Program-made: the position numbers and the translations under genes
Part shown: in pieces, positions 17,487-26,589 of the stretch
How positions within the stretch are numbered: the first letter of the stretch is position 1
Layout of the letters: every line of letters starts with the position of its first letter
The notes under the pieces: model-generated
Seen by the model: only the letters and a program-made list of their open reading frames with translations
Told to the model about the DNA's origin: nothing
Database searches by the model: none
Source: TMP-86 sp964247385
GTDB lineage: Bacteria; Pseudomonadota; Gammaproteobacteria; Steroidobacterales; Steroidobacteraceae
Length of the DNA stretch: 64,000 nt
Direction of reading: 5' to 3'
Assembly: GCA_964247385.1 (NCBI GenBank)
Contig: CAXTUB010000011.1
Coordinates: 36,578-100,577 of the forward strand

Positions 17487-18544
17487 GTCTCGATGGCGCA
17501 CTTACCCTCGAGCGGGGAGATTTTCAATTGGATTGCGCATTGAATGTGCCTAGCCGCGGCGTCACCGCGGTGTTCGGACGCTCAGGCTCCGGCAAGACCG
17601 CGCTGCTTCGATGCATCGCAGGACTGGAGCCCAATGCGCGCGGGCGCTTACGCTTCGGTAGCTCGGTGTGGCAGAGCGAGGGATGTTTCGTTCCAGCGGA
17701 AAAGCGCGGCGCCTGTCTCGTGTTTCAACAGCCGACGTTGTTTACGCATCAGTCGGTGCGCGACAATCTTCGATTTGCGCAGAAGCGCGCGCCCCGCGAG
17801 GGCCGCCGATCCATCGATCACGTGGCGCACGCGATGGGCGTCGGCGCGCTGCTCGACCGCAGTGCTGCGAATCTATCGGGCGGCGAGTCGCAGCGGGTCG
17901 CCATTGCGCGTGCCGTGCTGTCGAGCCCGCAACTCCTCTTGCTCGATGAGCCCCTGTCCAGCTTGGACGAAGCGGGCAGGGCGGAGGTCTTGCCGTATCT
18001 TGAAAGCTTGTATCGAGACCTGCAGATTCCGATCATTTACGTCACCCATTCGCTTGGTGAAGTGATCCGGCTGGCCGACCGCTTGTTGCTGCTCGAGCGC
18101 GGGAAAATTTCTGCGGCCGGAGATCTCGCGGATCTTTTGACGCGCCTCGACTTGTCTTTGTGTCAGCGCGACGATGCAGCCGCCGTGCTCGAGGGCACGC
18201 TTACGCAACACGAGCCGCGCGATGGCTTGAGCCGCTTCGAGTTCGACGGCGGCGCGCTGCAGATCCCGCTGCACGAAGCGCAGCTCAATGCGCGAGTGCG
18301 CGTGCGCATCAATGCCCGCGACGTCAGCATCGCGCTGCAGCCGCCGGCCCTTTCAAGCATCCTGAACGTGATCACCGCGCAAGTGATCGAAATCATTCCG
18401 CATGTTCTGGCCGTACAAGTCGTGGTGAAACTGCGCGTCGGGTCTCAGCACGTGCTTGCGCGGCTCACCCGCCGCTCGGTATCGGCACTCGATCTGCGGC
18501 CGGGGATGAGCGTCTACGCGCAGATGAAGAGCGTCGCGCTGTGA
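17483..18544 (+). CDS. modC: ModC, molybdate ABC transporter ATPase with C-terminal Mop domain
   Basis: ATPase of the molybdate importer. Walker A GRSGSGKTA, signature LSGGESQRVAIAR, Walker B LLLLDEPLSSLD and the H-loop YVTHSLGEV lie in the first 210 residues. The C-terminal third (about residues 270-353, RVRINARDVSIALQ to MSVYAQMKSVAL) is the Mop/TOBE domain that binds molybdate and senses excess in ModC proteins. At 353 residues it matches the family. It ends 22 bases before the convergent xdhC stop. Confidence 0.95.
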   Translation: MSLDGALTLERGDFQLDCALNVPSRGVTAVFGRSGSGKTALLRCIAGLEPNARGRLRFGSSVWQSEGCFVPAEKRGACLVFQQPTLFTHQSVRDNLRFAQKRAPREGRRSIDHVAHAMGVGALLDRSAANLSGGESQRVAIARAVLSSPQLLLLDEPLSSLDEAGRAEVLPYLESLYRDLQIPIIYVTHSLGEVIRLADRLLLLERGKISAAGDLADLLTRLDLSLCQRDDAAAVLEGTLTQHEPRDGLSRFEFDGGALQIPLHEAQLNARVRVRINARDVSIALQPPALSSILNVITAQVIEIIPHVLAVQVVVKLRVGSQHVLARLTRRSVSALDLRPGMSVYAQMKSVAL

Positions 18545-18566
18545 GGCGCTGAGTTTCCTCACGCGC

Positions 18567-19505
18567 TCAAAGTGCAGCGGCGGGCCGCACACAACGCAGC
18601 GCCGCGACCGCGCCGGCCGCAATGGACAGCGCGATTTCGTTGGGCCCTTGCGCTCCGATTCGTAAGCCGGCGGGGCCTTCGATCCGGGCGATGCGCGCCG
18701 CGCTCACGCCGCGCTCTGTCAGCCGCTCGACTCGCGCCGCGTGCGAACGTACCGAGCCCAGCGCGGCAACGTACCCCGGCTCGAATTCCAGCGCGGCGCT
18801 CAATGCGGCGTCATCCAGTTTGGGATCGTGGCTCAACGTGACGACGGCAGTGGATGGGTCGGGACGCAATGCACGCATGGCCTCATCGGGCCAGCGGCCG
18901 TCGAGCGCCGCGTGCGCAAAACGCGAGCGTGTCAAAAAGCGCTCGCGTGGATCGATCACCGTGACGGCGAACCCGCTGGCCAACGCAATGTCGGCGAGCG
19001 CCTGCGCCACATCGACCGCGCCGACCAGCAGCATTCGCCATAGCGGCGAATACACATTGTTGAACTGGTGAGGATGCGGCACGTCGACGCATCGGCTGAT
19101 GCCGTCGCGCAATTCGGTCGCGACGATTTGAGACTGCCCCTGTCGCACGCGCTCCTCGACGACTGAGAAAATCTCCGGTGCAAATCCGCTGTCATTGACC
19201 GGCTGGATCAGCACGTCGATCTCGCCACCGCAAGGCAGGCCCACTTCCCATGCCGAGGCGTTGCTGATGCCGTAACTTTTGAGGACTGACGGGCTTCCCG
19301 TGGCGATGCTCGCGCCAAGAAACAGCACATCGGTCTCAACGCAACCACCGGATACCGAGCCCGTGAACCGGCCATCCTCCGCCATCAGTAGATGGCTCCC
19401 GCGCGGCCGCGGCGCCGAGCCCCAAGTGTTCACCACCGTGGCAAGCGCCATGCGCTGCCCGCGCCAGGCAAGCCCCGCACGCATGATTTCCAAGGACGTG
19501 GTCAT
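18567..19505 (-). CDS. xdhC: XdhC/CoxF-family molybdenum cofactor insertion protein
   Basis: XdhC-type chaperones bind finished molybdenum cofactor, protect or promote its sulfuration and insert it into xanthine-dehydrogenase-family enzymes. The N-terminal motif TWGSAPRPRGSHLL and SVSGGCVETDV are the XdhC_CoxI signature. A C-terminal Rossmann-like domain includes VTVIDPRERFLTR, AVVTLSHDPKLDDAAL and YVAALGSVRSHAAR. It is the last gene of the five-gene oxidase operon, and its ATG overlaps the mocA stop as ATGA. PaoD of E. coli is the functional comparison. Confidence 0.92.
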   Translation of the reverse strand: MTTSLEIMRAGLAWRGQRMALATVVNTWGSAPRPRGSHLLMAEDGRFTGSVSGGCVETDVLFLGASIATGSPSVLKSYGISNASAWEVGLPCGGEIDVLIQPVNDSGFAPEIFSVVEERVRQGQSQIVATELRDGISRCVDVPHPHQFNNVYSPLWRMLLVGAVDVAQALADIALASGFAVTVIDPRERFLTRSRFAHAALDGRWPDEAMRALRPDPSTAVVTLSHDPKLDDAALSAALEFEPGYVAALGSVRSHAARVERLTERGVSAARIARIEGPAGLRIGAQGPNEIALSIAAGAVAALRCVRPAAAL

Positions 19506-20128
19506 GCGCGGCGCGCGAGTCCGTCAGCCATCCAACCGCGGCGCAAATCGGCTGGCGTATCGACATCGAAGAGAACGCCGGCGTGTTGAGTTTCCACGTA
19601 AGTCACATCGGCCGCATGCAGCAATGCGCCGGCGCCGCGATCGCCCTCGAGCTGCCGTGCCTTCGCGAGCAATGGGCGGCCGAGCAGAACAGGGTGACCT
19701 CGTTGCCCTTGGCACATCGGCGCAGCACCGGTGCGGCGGTCGAGAGCTTCGATCAATTGAGCTGCCATCGCGTGCGGCACGAGCGGCATGTCGCCCAAAA
19801 AGATGAGCACGCCCGGCGCCTCATCCGGCACGGCGCCGAGAGCGGCGTGCAAGCTGGCGGATAGACCCCGCGCCGCATCATGCACGTGCACCTCGCGCAA
19901 AGCGCCTTTACGATCGCTGCCGATCGACCACTGCCGAATCAATTCGGTGGTGGGCGCTGAGCCATCAGTGACCACGAGCACCGCTTCCACCGGTGCGGCA
20001 GCCGCCGCATCCAAAGACCAGGCGAGCAAAGGCCTTCCGCGAAAAGGGGCGCTCAACTTGAATGCGCCGAAGCGCGTGCTCGCGCCCGCCGCCAGAAGAA
20101 TCGCGTAAAAGCCGCTCATCTCATTCAA
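19502..20128 (-). CDS. mocA: MocA-like molybdenum cofactor cytidylyltransferase
   Basis: Belongs to the NTP_transferase family that adds CMP to Mo-molybdopterin, giving the cytosine dinucleotide cofactor used by many xanthine-dehydrogenase-family enzymes. The N-terminal ILLAAGASTRFGAFKL replaces the MobA-type LAGGKSxRM, as expected for MocA. LIFLGDMPLVP holds the metal-binding Asp. A QGQRGHPVLLGRPLL segment and the C-terminal DVDTPADL complete the family pattern. It sits between the Mo subunit and xdhC in one transcription unit, indicating that the neighbouring enzyme uses the CMP form. Confidence 0.9.
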   Translation of the reverse strand: MNEMSGFYAILLAAGASTRFGAFKLSAPFRGRPLLAWSLDAAAAAPVEAVLVVTDGSAPTTELIRQWSIGSDRKGALREVHVHDAARGLSASLHAALGAVPDEAPGVLIFLGDMPLVPHAMAAQLIEALDRRTGAAPMCQGQRGHPVLLGRPLLAKARQLEGDRGAGALLHAADVTYVETQHAGVLFDVDTPADLRRGWMADGLARRA

Positions 20129-20179
20129 TGGATGCAGCGCAGCGCCGCGCTCGAAAGACTCGCTGAAATGGATGCTCGA

Positions 20180-22480
20180 TCAGAGCAACTTGTCGAGAGT
20201 GATCGGGAGCTCACGAATGCGTCGGCCCGTCGCATTGTAAATGGCGTTCGCCACCGCGGCGCCGACCCCCGTGATGCCAATCTCGCCTACGCCGCGCGCA
20301 CCCATGGGCGTGTGCGGATCGGGAATGTCCGTGAACAGAATCTCGATCTCAGGCACGTCCTGATGCACCGGCACGTGATATTCGGCAAGGCTCGCATTCA
20401 TGATGCGGCCGTTGCGCTCATCGAACTGCGTTTCTTCCATGAGAGCGAGACCCAAGCCCATGATGATACCGCCGCGGAATTGGCTTGCAGCGGTCTTCGC
20501 ATTGAGAATGCGCCCGCAATCGAACGAGCCGACAAAACGGCTTATCCTCGGCTCACCCGTCACTGCATTGACTCGAACTTCGCAAAAATGAGCGCCGTGG
20601 GAATGCATCGACCAGTGCTGTGTCTCGAGCGGAGGCGGCGCGCTTGCTTGCACGACCAACTGGTCGCGGCCCGCGCCCCTCAACAGCGCGGCATAGGTCT
20701 CATGAACCGCGGGGTCTGCAATCAAGCTGAGGCCGCCGTCGCGGGGCTCGACGTGCTCGGGCTTGCTTCCGTACAGCGTCGAGCTCTTGTCTGCGATCGC
20801 AAGCAGTTCTTTCACCAGCTCGCGCTCGGCCGCCATGACGGCGCTCCCGATGGAGGCCGACTGTTGCGAGCCGCCTGCCAGCACGACGCCGGGGAAGCGT
20901 GAATCGCCATAGCAAAACTTGACACGCTCCATGGGCAGGCCGAGGCGCTCGGCCGTGACTTGGGTCTGCGCGGTCGAGGTCCCCATCCCCATTTCGTGTG
21001 CCGCTATCTCCACCGTCACCGCGCCGTCTCGGTCGAGCGTGATGCGCGCCATGCCGCCGGGCATGCGGTAGTAGGGATACGTCGCGGTAGCGCAGCCCAT
21101 GCCGATGAGCCACTCGCCTTCGCGCAGGGTACCCGGCTTCGCTGGCCTGCGATTCCAACCGAACTTCTGCGCGCCGTCGCGATACGCCTGGACGAGATGG
21201 CGCGAAGAAAATGGCAGACCGGTGGTCGGATCTTTCGTCGGCTCATTACGAATGCGCAGCTCGATGGGGTCGATGCCGATTTGATTGGCCAGCTCATCCA
21301 CCGCGGATTCCAATGCGAACGTGCCGACCGATTCACCGGGGGCACGCATGAAGGTGTTGGCCAACATATCGAGTTGCACGAACTCGACGTCCAGCATGAA
21401 GTTTTCCGACGCGTACAGCGACTCGGCCGGCAAAACGAAGGGCTCGGGCAAATTATTGTGATACGACATGGCGACCGTGCCGGTATGCACCATGGCATCG
21501 AAGCGCCCGTCGGCGCGCGCTCCTATGGCGACCCGCTGCTCGGTGCACGTTCTGCCGCCCACGAGCCGATAAACGCCCTCCCGCGACAAGGTCAAGCGCA
21601 CCGGTCGCTGCGTAAGCAAGGCCGCCGCTGCCGCGAGCACTTGGTGGCTCCACAAGGTTTTTCCGCCAAATCCGCCGCCGACGTAAGGCGAAGTCACGTG
21701 CACCTTGTCTTCTGGCATGTCGAACACCTGCGCGAGCGACCATGCGACGTGCGATACGCCTTGCGATGCATCGTGCAGCGTGAGCTCATCGCCTTTCCAG
21801 GCAAGCGTCACCGCGTGCAATTCAATGGCGTTGTGATTTTGCCGCGGCGTTCGATAAACGCAATCGACGCGATGCGGCGCCGCCGCGAGCGTAGCTTCGG
21901 CATCGCCAATTTTGGTGCGCAGCGATTCGCCCTGGAACTCGCCGGGTGTCGTGCCACGCGCCTTGGCAGCTTCGAAGCTCGTAAGATGTGAATCCGCCGC
22001 GAAGCGTGCGCGAATGAGCGTGGCGGCATGATCTGCCTGTTCCTGAGTCTCAGCGAGAACCAGCGCAATCGGTTGACCATTCCAATGCACACGATCGTCT
22101 TGCATCACCGCAAGATCATCGCCGCCGGCCGCCTTTTCATTGGTCAGAAAAAGCGGCATGGGCTTGAGCCGCGGCGCGTTTTGATGAGTCATCACGAGCA
22201 CGACACCGGCAGCGGCCTCCGCCGCTCTCACATCCAGCTCCGCGATGCGGCCTTTGGCGATGGTGCTATGGACGAGCGCGGCATAGGCCAATCCTTGCAT
22301 GGGAAAGTCCGCGGCATAACGCGCCTGTCCCTGCACTTTGAGCGGTCCATCGAGCCGTGAGATGGCTTGTCCAATGAGACCGTGCTTGCGCGCAATGAGC
22401 GGGTCCGGCGTTCCGCCGGGCATCCAAGAATCGGGCGCGTGCTCAATGGCTTTTTTGACGAGAGTCTTGATGAGACTCAT
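20180..22480 (-). CDS. Xanthine dehydrogenase-family molybdopterin-binding subunit (PaoC/aldehyde oxidoreductase type)
   Basis: This large catalytic subunit of a molybdenum hydroxylase has 766 residues. The N-terminal AISRLDGPLKVQGQARYAADF starts the a/b hammerhead domain. The cofactor-binding regions include SPYVGGGFGGKTLW, RAPGESVGTFALES and GGSQQSASIGSAV. The catalytic glutamate is Glu733 in GARGVGEIG near the C-terminus. The substrate is not fixed by sequence; the Arg pattern of true xanthine dehydrogenases is not obvious, and the three-subunit layout resembles aldehyde oxidoreductase PaoABC. Its ATG overlaps the FAD subunit stop as ATGA. Confidence 0.92.
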   Translation of the reverse strand: MSLIKTLVKKAIEHAPDSWMPGGTPDPLIARKHGLIGQAISRLDGPLKVQGQARYAADFPMQGLAYAALVHSTIAKGRIAELDVRAAEAAAGVVLVMTHQNAPRLKPMPLFLTNEKAAGGDDLAVMQDDRVHWNGQPIALVLAETQEQADHAATLIRARFAADSHLTSFEAAKARGTTPGEFQGESLRTKIGDAEATLAAAPHRVDCVYRTPRQNHNAIELHAVTLAWKGDELTLHDASQGVSHVAWSLAQVFDMPEDKVHVTSPYVGGGFGGKTLWSHQVLAAAAALLTQRPVRLTLSREGVYRLVGGRTCTEQRVAIGARADGRFDAMVHTGTVAMSYHNNLPEPFVLPAESLYASENFMLDVEFVQLDMLANTFMRAPGESVGTFALESAVDELANQIGIDPIELRIRNEPTKDPTTGLPFSSRHLVQAYRDGAQKFGWNRRPAKPGTLREGEWLIGMGCATATYPYYRMPGGMARITLDRDGAVTVEIAAHEMGMGTSTAQTQVTAERLGLPMERVKFCYGDSRFPGVVLAGGSQQSASIGSAVMAAERELVKELLAIADKSSTLYGSKPEHVEPRDGGLSLIADPAVHETYAALLRGAGRDQLVVQASAPPPLETQHWSMHSHGAHFCEVRVNAVTGEPRISRFVGSFDCGRILNAKTAASQFRGGIIMGLGLALMEETQFDERNGRIMNASLAEYHVPVHQDVPEIEILFTDIPDPHTPMGARGVGEIGITGVGAAVANAIYNATGRRIRELPITLDKLL

Positions 22481-23463
22481 GGGCTCGGCTCCACGAGCTC
22501 GTTCAGCACGGCTACCAGGGTTCGCCGGGCCAATTCGATCTTGAATCCGTTATGCGAAAGCGCGACTGCGCCGGCGAGCTCAGCGTCGGCTGCCGAGCGA
22601 AACAGCTCTTCATCGACATCGCGCCCGCGCAGCACGCTCTCAAGTTTCGATGCACGCCAAGGTTTCGGCGCAACGCCGCCCAGAGCGACTCGCACAAATT
22701 TCACCGCGCGGCCCTCGAGCTCGAGCACAGCAGCTACCGATACCAACGCGAACGCATAGCTCGAGCGGTCGCGCACTTTGCGGTAGGCGGAGCGCGCGCC
22801 CGTGATGGGCGGTGGCAGCTCAACCGCGGTGATCAGCTCCCCAGATCTCAACGTGTTTTCTTCCGACGGCTCACTTCCCGGCAGCCGGTGCAAATCCGTC
22901 AGCTCGATCACCCGCGGGCCATCGAGACCGCGAGTGTGCACTTTGGCATCCAGCGCCGCGAGCGCCACGCACATGTCCGAAGGATGCGTCGCCACACACG
23001 AGCTCGAAGCGCCCAGAATCGCGTGCATGCGATTGAAGCCATCGATGGCGTCGCAGCCCGCACCCGGCACACGCTTGTTGCAGCGTGAGCCTTCCACGTC
23101 ATAAAAATAAGTGCAGCGCGTACGTTGCAATAAATTACCAGCCACGGTGGCCATGTTCCGGATCTGCGCCGAGGCTCCGGCGACGATCGCGCGAGTCAGC
23201 ACAGGGTACCGGGTGCGCACGAGACGATGCTCCGCCACGGCCGTATTCTTGGTCGCGGCGCCAATGAGCAAGCCACCGCCGGGCTGCTCTCGAATGTCAC
23301 TTGACAGCCGGGTGACATCCACCAGGGTGCGCGGGCTCTCAATCGACTCACGCATCAGATCTACGAGATTGGTGCCGCCGCCGAGATATTTCGCGCGCGC
23401 GGTGCTGCCCTGACGAAGCGCCTCGTCGGCGCTCGTGGATCGTAAGTATGCAAACGGCGTCAT
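22477..23463 (-). CDS. FAD-binding subunit of the molybdenum hydroxylase (PaoB-like)
   Basis: Medium subunit passing electrons from the iron-sulfur protein to FAD. The flavin-binding motif KYLGGGTNLVDLM is at residues 25-37, and SAQIRNMATVAGNLLQRTRC follows near 98. Cysteines at 117, 128, 137 and 156 lie in the insertion that carries an extra [4Fe-4S] cluster in PaoB and 4-hydroxybenzoyl-CoA reductase, so an additional cluster is likely here. The start is the ATG at 23463, which overlaps the [2Fe-2S] gene stop; a longer frame would add about 20 unrelated residues. Confidence 0.92.
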   Translation of the reverse strand: MTPFAYLRSTSADEALRQGSTARAKYLGGGTNLVDLMRESIESPRTLVDVTRLSSDIREQPGGGLLIGAATKNTAVAEHRLVRTRYPVLTRAIVAGASAQIRNMATVAGNLLQRTRCTYFYDVEGSRCNKRVPGAGCDAIDGFNRMHAILGASSSCVATHPSDMCVALAALDAKVHTRGLDGPRVIELTDLHRLPGSEPSEENTLRSGELITAVELPPPITGARSAYRKVRDRSSYAFALVSVAAVLELEGRAVKFVRVALGGVAPKPWRASKLESVLRGRDVDEELFRSAADAELAGAVALSHNGFKIELARRTLVAVLNELVEPSP

Positions 23464-23966
23464 GCTCGAGCTCGCGCGTGCGTTTCGGCAATCGCCGCCA
23501 CGATGCCGTTGTAAGCCCCGCACCGACAGAGATTTCCGCTCATGCGCTCGGTGATCTCTTCCCGGCTCAACTCGAGCGAGCCGGCGGAAAGATCGGCGGT
23601 CACCAAACTTGGCACTCCACGCTCGAGCTCAGCAGTCATGCCGATGGCCGAGCAAATTTGTCCGGGCGTGCAGTAACCGCACTGGAAGCCGTCCTGCTGA
23701 ATGAAAGCTTGCTGCAACGGGTGCAGCTCGTGTGCGGCTGCGATGCCTTCGATCGTAGTGATCGCGCGGCCCGCATACTGCACCGCCAACGCCATGCACG
23801 ACAGAATGCGCTCGCCGTCCGCGAGCACCGTGCAGGCGCCGCAGGCGCCTTGGTTGCAGCCCTTCTTGACGCCGGTCAAATTGAGATGCTCGCGCAAGAA
23901 ATCGAGCAGCGAAACCCGCGGATCCTCCGGCAGTGCTGCGGGCGATCCATTGATGGTCAACGACAT
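23460..23966 (-). CDS. [2Fe-2S] subunit of the molybdenum hydroxylase, no export signal
   Basis: This small subunit holds two [2Fe-2S] clusters. The plant-ferredoxin-type cluster uses Cys37, 42, 45 and 57 (CNQGACGACTV...SCM). The second uses CGYCTPG (Cys96, 99) and NLCRCG (Cys147, 149). The chain starts directly with MSLTINGSPA and has no Tat leader, unlike the homolog at 51.3 kb, so this enzyme is probably cytoplasmic. An unusual insertion of about 25 residues follows the CGYC helix. It is the first gene of the operon [2Fe-2S]-FAD-Mo-mocA-xdhC. The 257 bases upstream to the next gene show nothing recognisable. Confidence 0.93.
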   Translation of the reverse strand: MSLTINGSPAALPEDPRVSLLDFLREHLNLTGVKKGCNQGACGACTVLADGERILSCMALAVQYAGRAITTIEGIAAAHELHPLQQAFIQQDGFQCGYCTPGQICSAIGMTAELERGVPSLVTADLSAGSLELSREEITERMSGNLCRCGAYNGIVAAIAETHARARA

Positions 23967-24223
23967 GTTTTCCCCGCTGTGACGTCCTCGTGGTGCGGCG
24001 GCTCTAGAGTACTCTGCGGAAACTGCGCGCGAGCGTCAGACTTCCTCTAATTCTCGCGATCGAGCCAATCAGGATTGTCGACGGCATGAATCCGCCGCTC
24101 GAGGCTGGCGGCAACGGCGCCGCATCAACTGATGCGTCGCCGCGCTACGCTTTGTGCACCTTAGTGTATCGGAGTTGCCCAGGGCACCGCGCTATTGCTC
24201 GAGCGCGATGTGAACAATCGCTG

Positions 24224-26491
24224 TCAAAGCGATGATCTGAACTCGATGCCAATGGTTCGAGGCTGATTGGTCACGATACGCGGACGACTTTCCACCTCGA
24301 CTGAGATCGAGCGGTTATCCGCCAAATTAGCCCGCTCATCCGTCAGGTTCTTGCCGACCAGTGCGATTTCGCTCGATCCCCACCCCAGTGCAATGCGCGC
24401 ATCGAGCAGATTGTAGGCGTCTCGCGTGCGTGGATTGAAAGGATCGTTGTTCCCGCTTTTGCTATTGCCCACATAATCGAATGTCAGATTGCTGATCAGC
24501 TTGAAACGCTCAGTCAAGGGCGCCGTATGAGTCAGCGCAATATTGGCGGTCCAATCCGGCACTTGATAGATGCGATCACCGGGCTTTTGCGGCGAGACGG
24601 CGCCGCTGAAGCCCGCTTTCGTGATAACGGCATGTTGATAACCCACACCGCTCGATACATCCAGACTCTGTATGGGTCGGGCATGCAACTCGAGCTCGCC
24701 GCCCTCGCTTTTCGCGGCGCCCGCATTGGCTCGAAAAGTGAATCCGCAGGGCAGAAGAATTTCCTGTTGAATATTCTTCCAATCGATATAAAAGGCCGCG
24801 CTGTTGACGGTGAGACGGTTTTCAAACCAAGAAAGCTTCGAGCCGACTTCATAGTTCCATAAACTGTCAGAGCGATATCGGTGGGTTTGAGACGGCGAAA
24901 TCCCAATATCCTGGAGCGACTCACCGCAACCGAGAGTCGGAGAGAGCGGCACCGATGCCACGAGGCCGCCAGGACGAAAACCCCTCGCCGCGGTGACATA
25001 CACCATCGCATCCGGTGTGAGCTGATACTGCGCCTGAAATTTGGGGTTCACCCCGACGTCCGTCGTGGTCTCTTGTGGGTCAGTCAACACCAAGCCCGTC
25101 GCGTCTCCGGCCTGCGTTCCGCCGGCTGTAGTGCGAATTTCATACCATCGAGCGCCGGCAGTGAGTTTCAACTTGTCGGTCAGCTGGTACGAGACCTCGC
25201 CGAAAGCCGCCGGCTCGCGGACTGAGTTGGGATAAAACTGGCTGAAAAAGAGATCGCCCGGATATCCCGTGATTGCGGTGATTCCCGGCACGATGGATGG
25301 AGGGAATTCACCGGGACTTGACTGACTGCCCGTCGTGGCGAAATACGCACCGGCGACGAACTGCACATCGCCAGAAAGTTGCGATACAAAACGTATCTCC
25401 TGCACGAAGCGATGATACGGCTTGATCTCCACAATTTGAGAAGGGATTGGTGGAAGTCCCGCGGGAGTAAAATACGTCTGCGCCAGGTACTCAGACTGGT
25501 CTTCGTGCTCGAAGATATTGCGCTCGAAATAAGAGGTGGAGGAGATCAGCTCGCCGAATGGAAGAGCGTAGCGAATGCCCAATGAGTAGAGGATCCAACG
25601 ATCGTTTCCGCCTTCTTGTAAATCGAACAAGCGCGATTGCACCAGGTTCGTGGGTTTCAAGTGCTCCGGTGTGGCATCGGCATAGGGGAATCCGTTGTAC
25701 CCATTTGATTGATACAGGATGCGCGGCGTGATGCTCAGTGCATCCGTCGCTTTCCATAGCATCGCGAGCGATCCGCCCATGACTTCGGACCGGGCCACGT
25801 TGTTAACGGTCGTCAGGTCGTCACCGCCCGGCGTTGCGGGAAAGCGCCGTTTGAAAAACCCGGCATCTCGCTCGTAAAAACCGATCGCACGTAGCGCTAA
25901 TTTGTCGGACACCAGCGGCACATTCACGACGCCGTCGCCCAACCAGTTCGGAGAGTTGGTATGCCTGGTCGAAGACAAGCCCGCATGAACGGCCGTAGAG
26001 AATACGTTGGTGTCAGGCTGTTTAGTGAGAAGCCTTACGGTGCCCCCCATCGAACGCGCGCCGTATAGGGTGCCCTGCGGGCCCCGCAGCACTTCGATAC
26101 GGTCGATGTCCACGATGCGCGGATCCAACGAATCAGGCAGCGGTGTCTCGTCGAGATAAAAGCCAGTGGTCCCGTCGCCGCCGACACCGCGAATGGAAAT
26201 GGTGCGCGATGCCGAGCCGCCGTCGCCTGAAGCGCCGAAGCCCAGATTAGGAATCGAGGAGCCGTAGTCAGCGAAACTTTCAACGGCGCGCTGCTCCAGC
26301 TCTTTGGCTGGCAAAGCCGTAATCGACACAGGCACCGTCTGCAAGCTCTCACTGCGCTTCTGCGCCGTGACCACGATCTCATCGATCTCCCCAGAATCCA
26401 CCGAAGCCGCAGCCGCGAGCTGACCTACGGAGCACAAAAAAGCCGCGGCAAGCACGGCATCGCGCAGAGATCGACTATCCATCCTTTTCAT
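24224..26491 (-). CDS. TonB-dependent receptor of unknown substrate
   Basis: A 755-residue outer-membrane receptor. Signal peptide residues 1-29 (ending LAAAASV) are followed by the TonB box IDEIVVTAQKRSESLQ, the style common in sphingomonads and Steroidobacter-like bacteria. The plug has ISIRGVGGDGTTGFYLDETPL and VLRGPQGTLYGARSMGGTVRL, and the barrel ends in IEFRSSL. Receptors of this type often serve plant or steroid-like organic compounds or iron chelates; sequence does not choose. It is about 100 bases downstream of the PQQ alcohol dehydrogenase on the same strand, so the two may be one unit for uptake and oxidation of the same compound. Confidence 0.9.
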   Translation of the reverse strand: MKRMDSRSLRDAVLAAAFLCSVGQLAAAASVDSGEIDEIVVTAQKRSESLQTVPVSITALPAKELEQRAVESFADYGSSIPNLGFGASGDGGSASRTISIRGVGGDGTTGFYLDETPLPDSLDPRIVDIDRIEVLRGPQGTLYGARSMGGTVRLLTKQPDTNVFSTAVHAGLSSTRHTNSPNWLGDGVVNVPLVSDKLALRAIGFYERDAGFFKRRFPATPGGDDLTTVNNVARSEVMGGSLAMLWKATDALSITPRILYQSNGYNGFPYADATPEHLKPTNLVQSRLFDLQEGGNDRWILYSLGIRYALPFGELISSTSYFERNIFEHEDQSEYLAQTYFTPAGLPPIPSQIVEIKPYHRFVQEIRFVSQLSGDVQFVAGAYFATTGSQSSPGEFPPSIVPGITAITGYPGDLFFSQFYPNSVREPAAFGEVSYQLTDKLKLTAGARWYEIRTTAGGTQAGDATGLVLTDPQETTTDVGVNPKFQAQYQLTPDAMVYVTAARGFRPGGLVASVPLSPTLGCGESLQDIGISPSQTHRYRSDSLWNYEVGSKLSWFENRLTVNSAAFYIDWKNIQQEILLPCGFTFRANAGAAKSEGGELELHARPIQSLDVSSGVGYQHAVITKAGFSGAVSPQKPGDRIYQVPDWTANIALTHTAPLTERFKLISNLTFDYVGNSKSGNNDPFNPRTRDAYNLLDARIALGWGSSEIALVGKNLTDERANLADNRSISVEVESRPRIVTNQPRTIGIEFRSSL

Positions 26492-26589
26492 CCCCCTTGC
26501 ATCGAAGAGTATTAGTTCTCAACTCGCAAGCATTCGATGCTAACACGATCGATGCGAAAATTTTTTATCGTGATCGACCGGCCGTTTCG

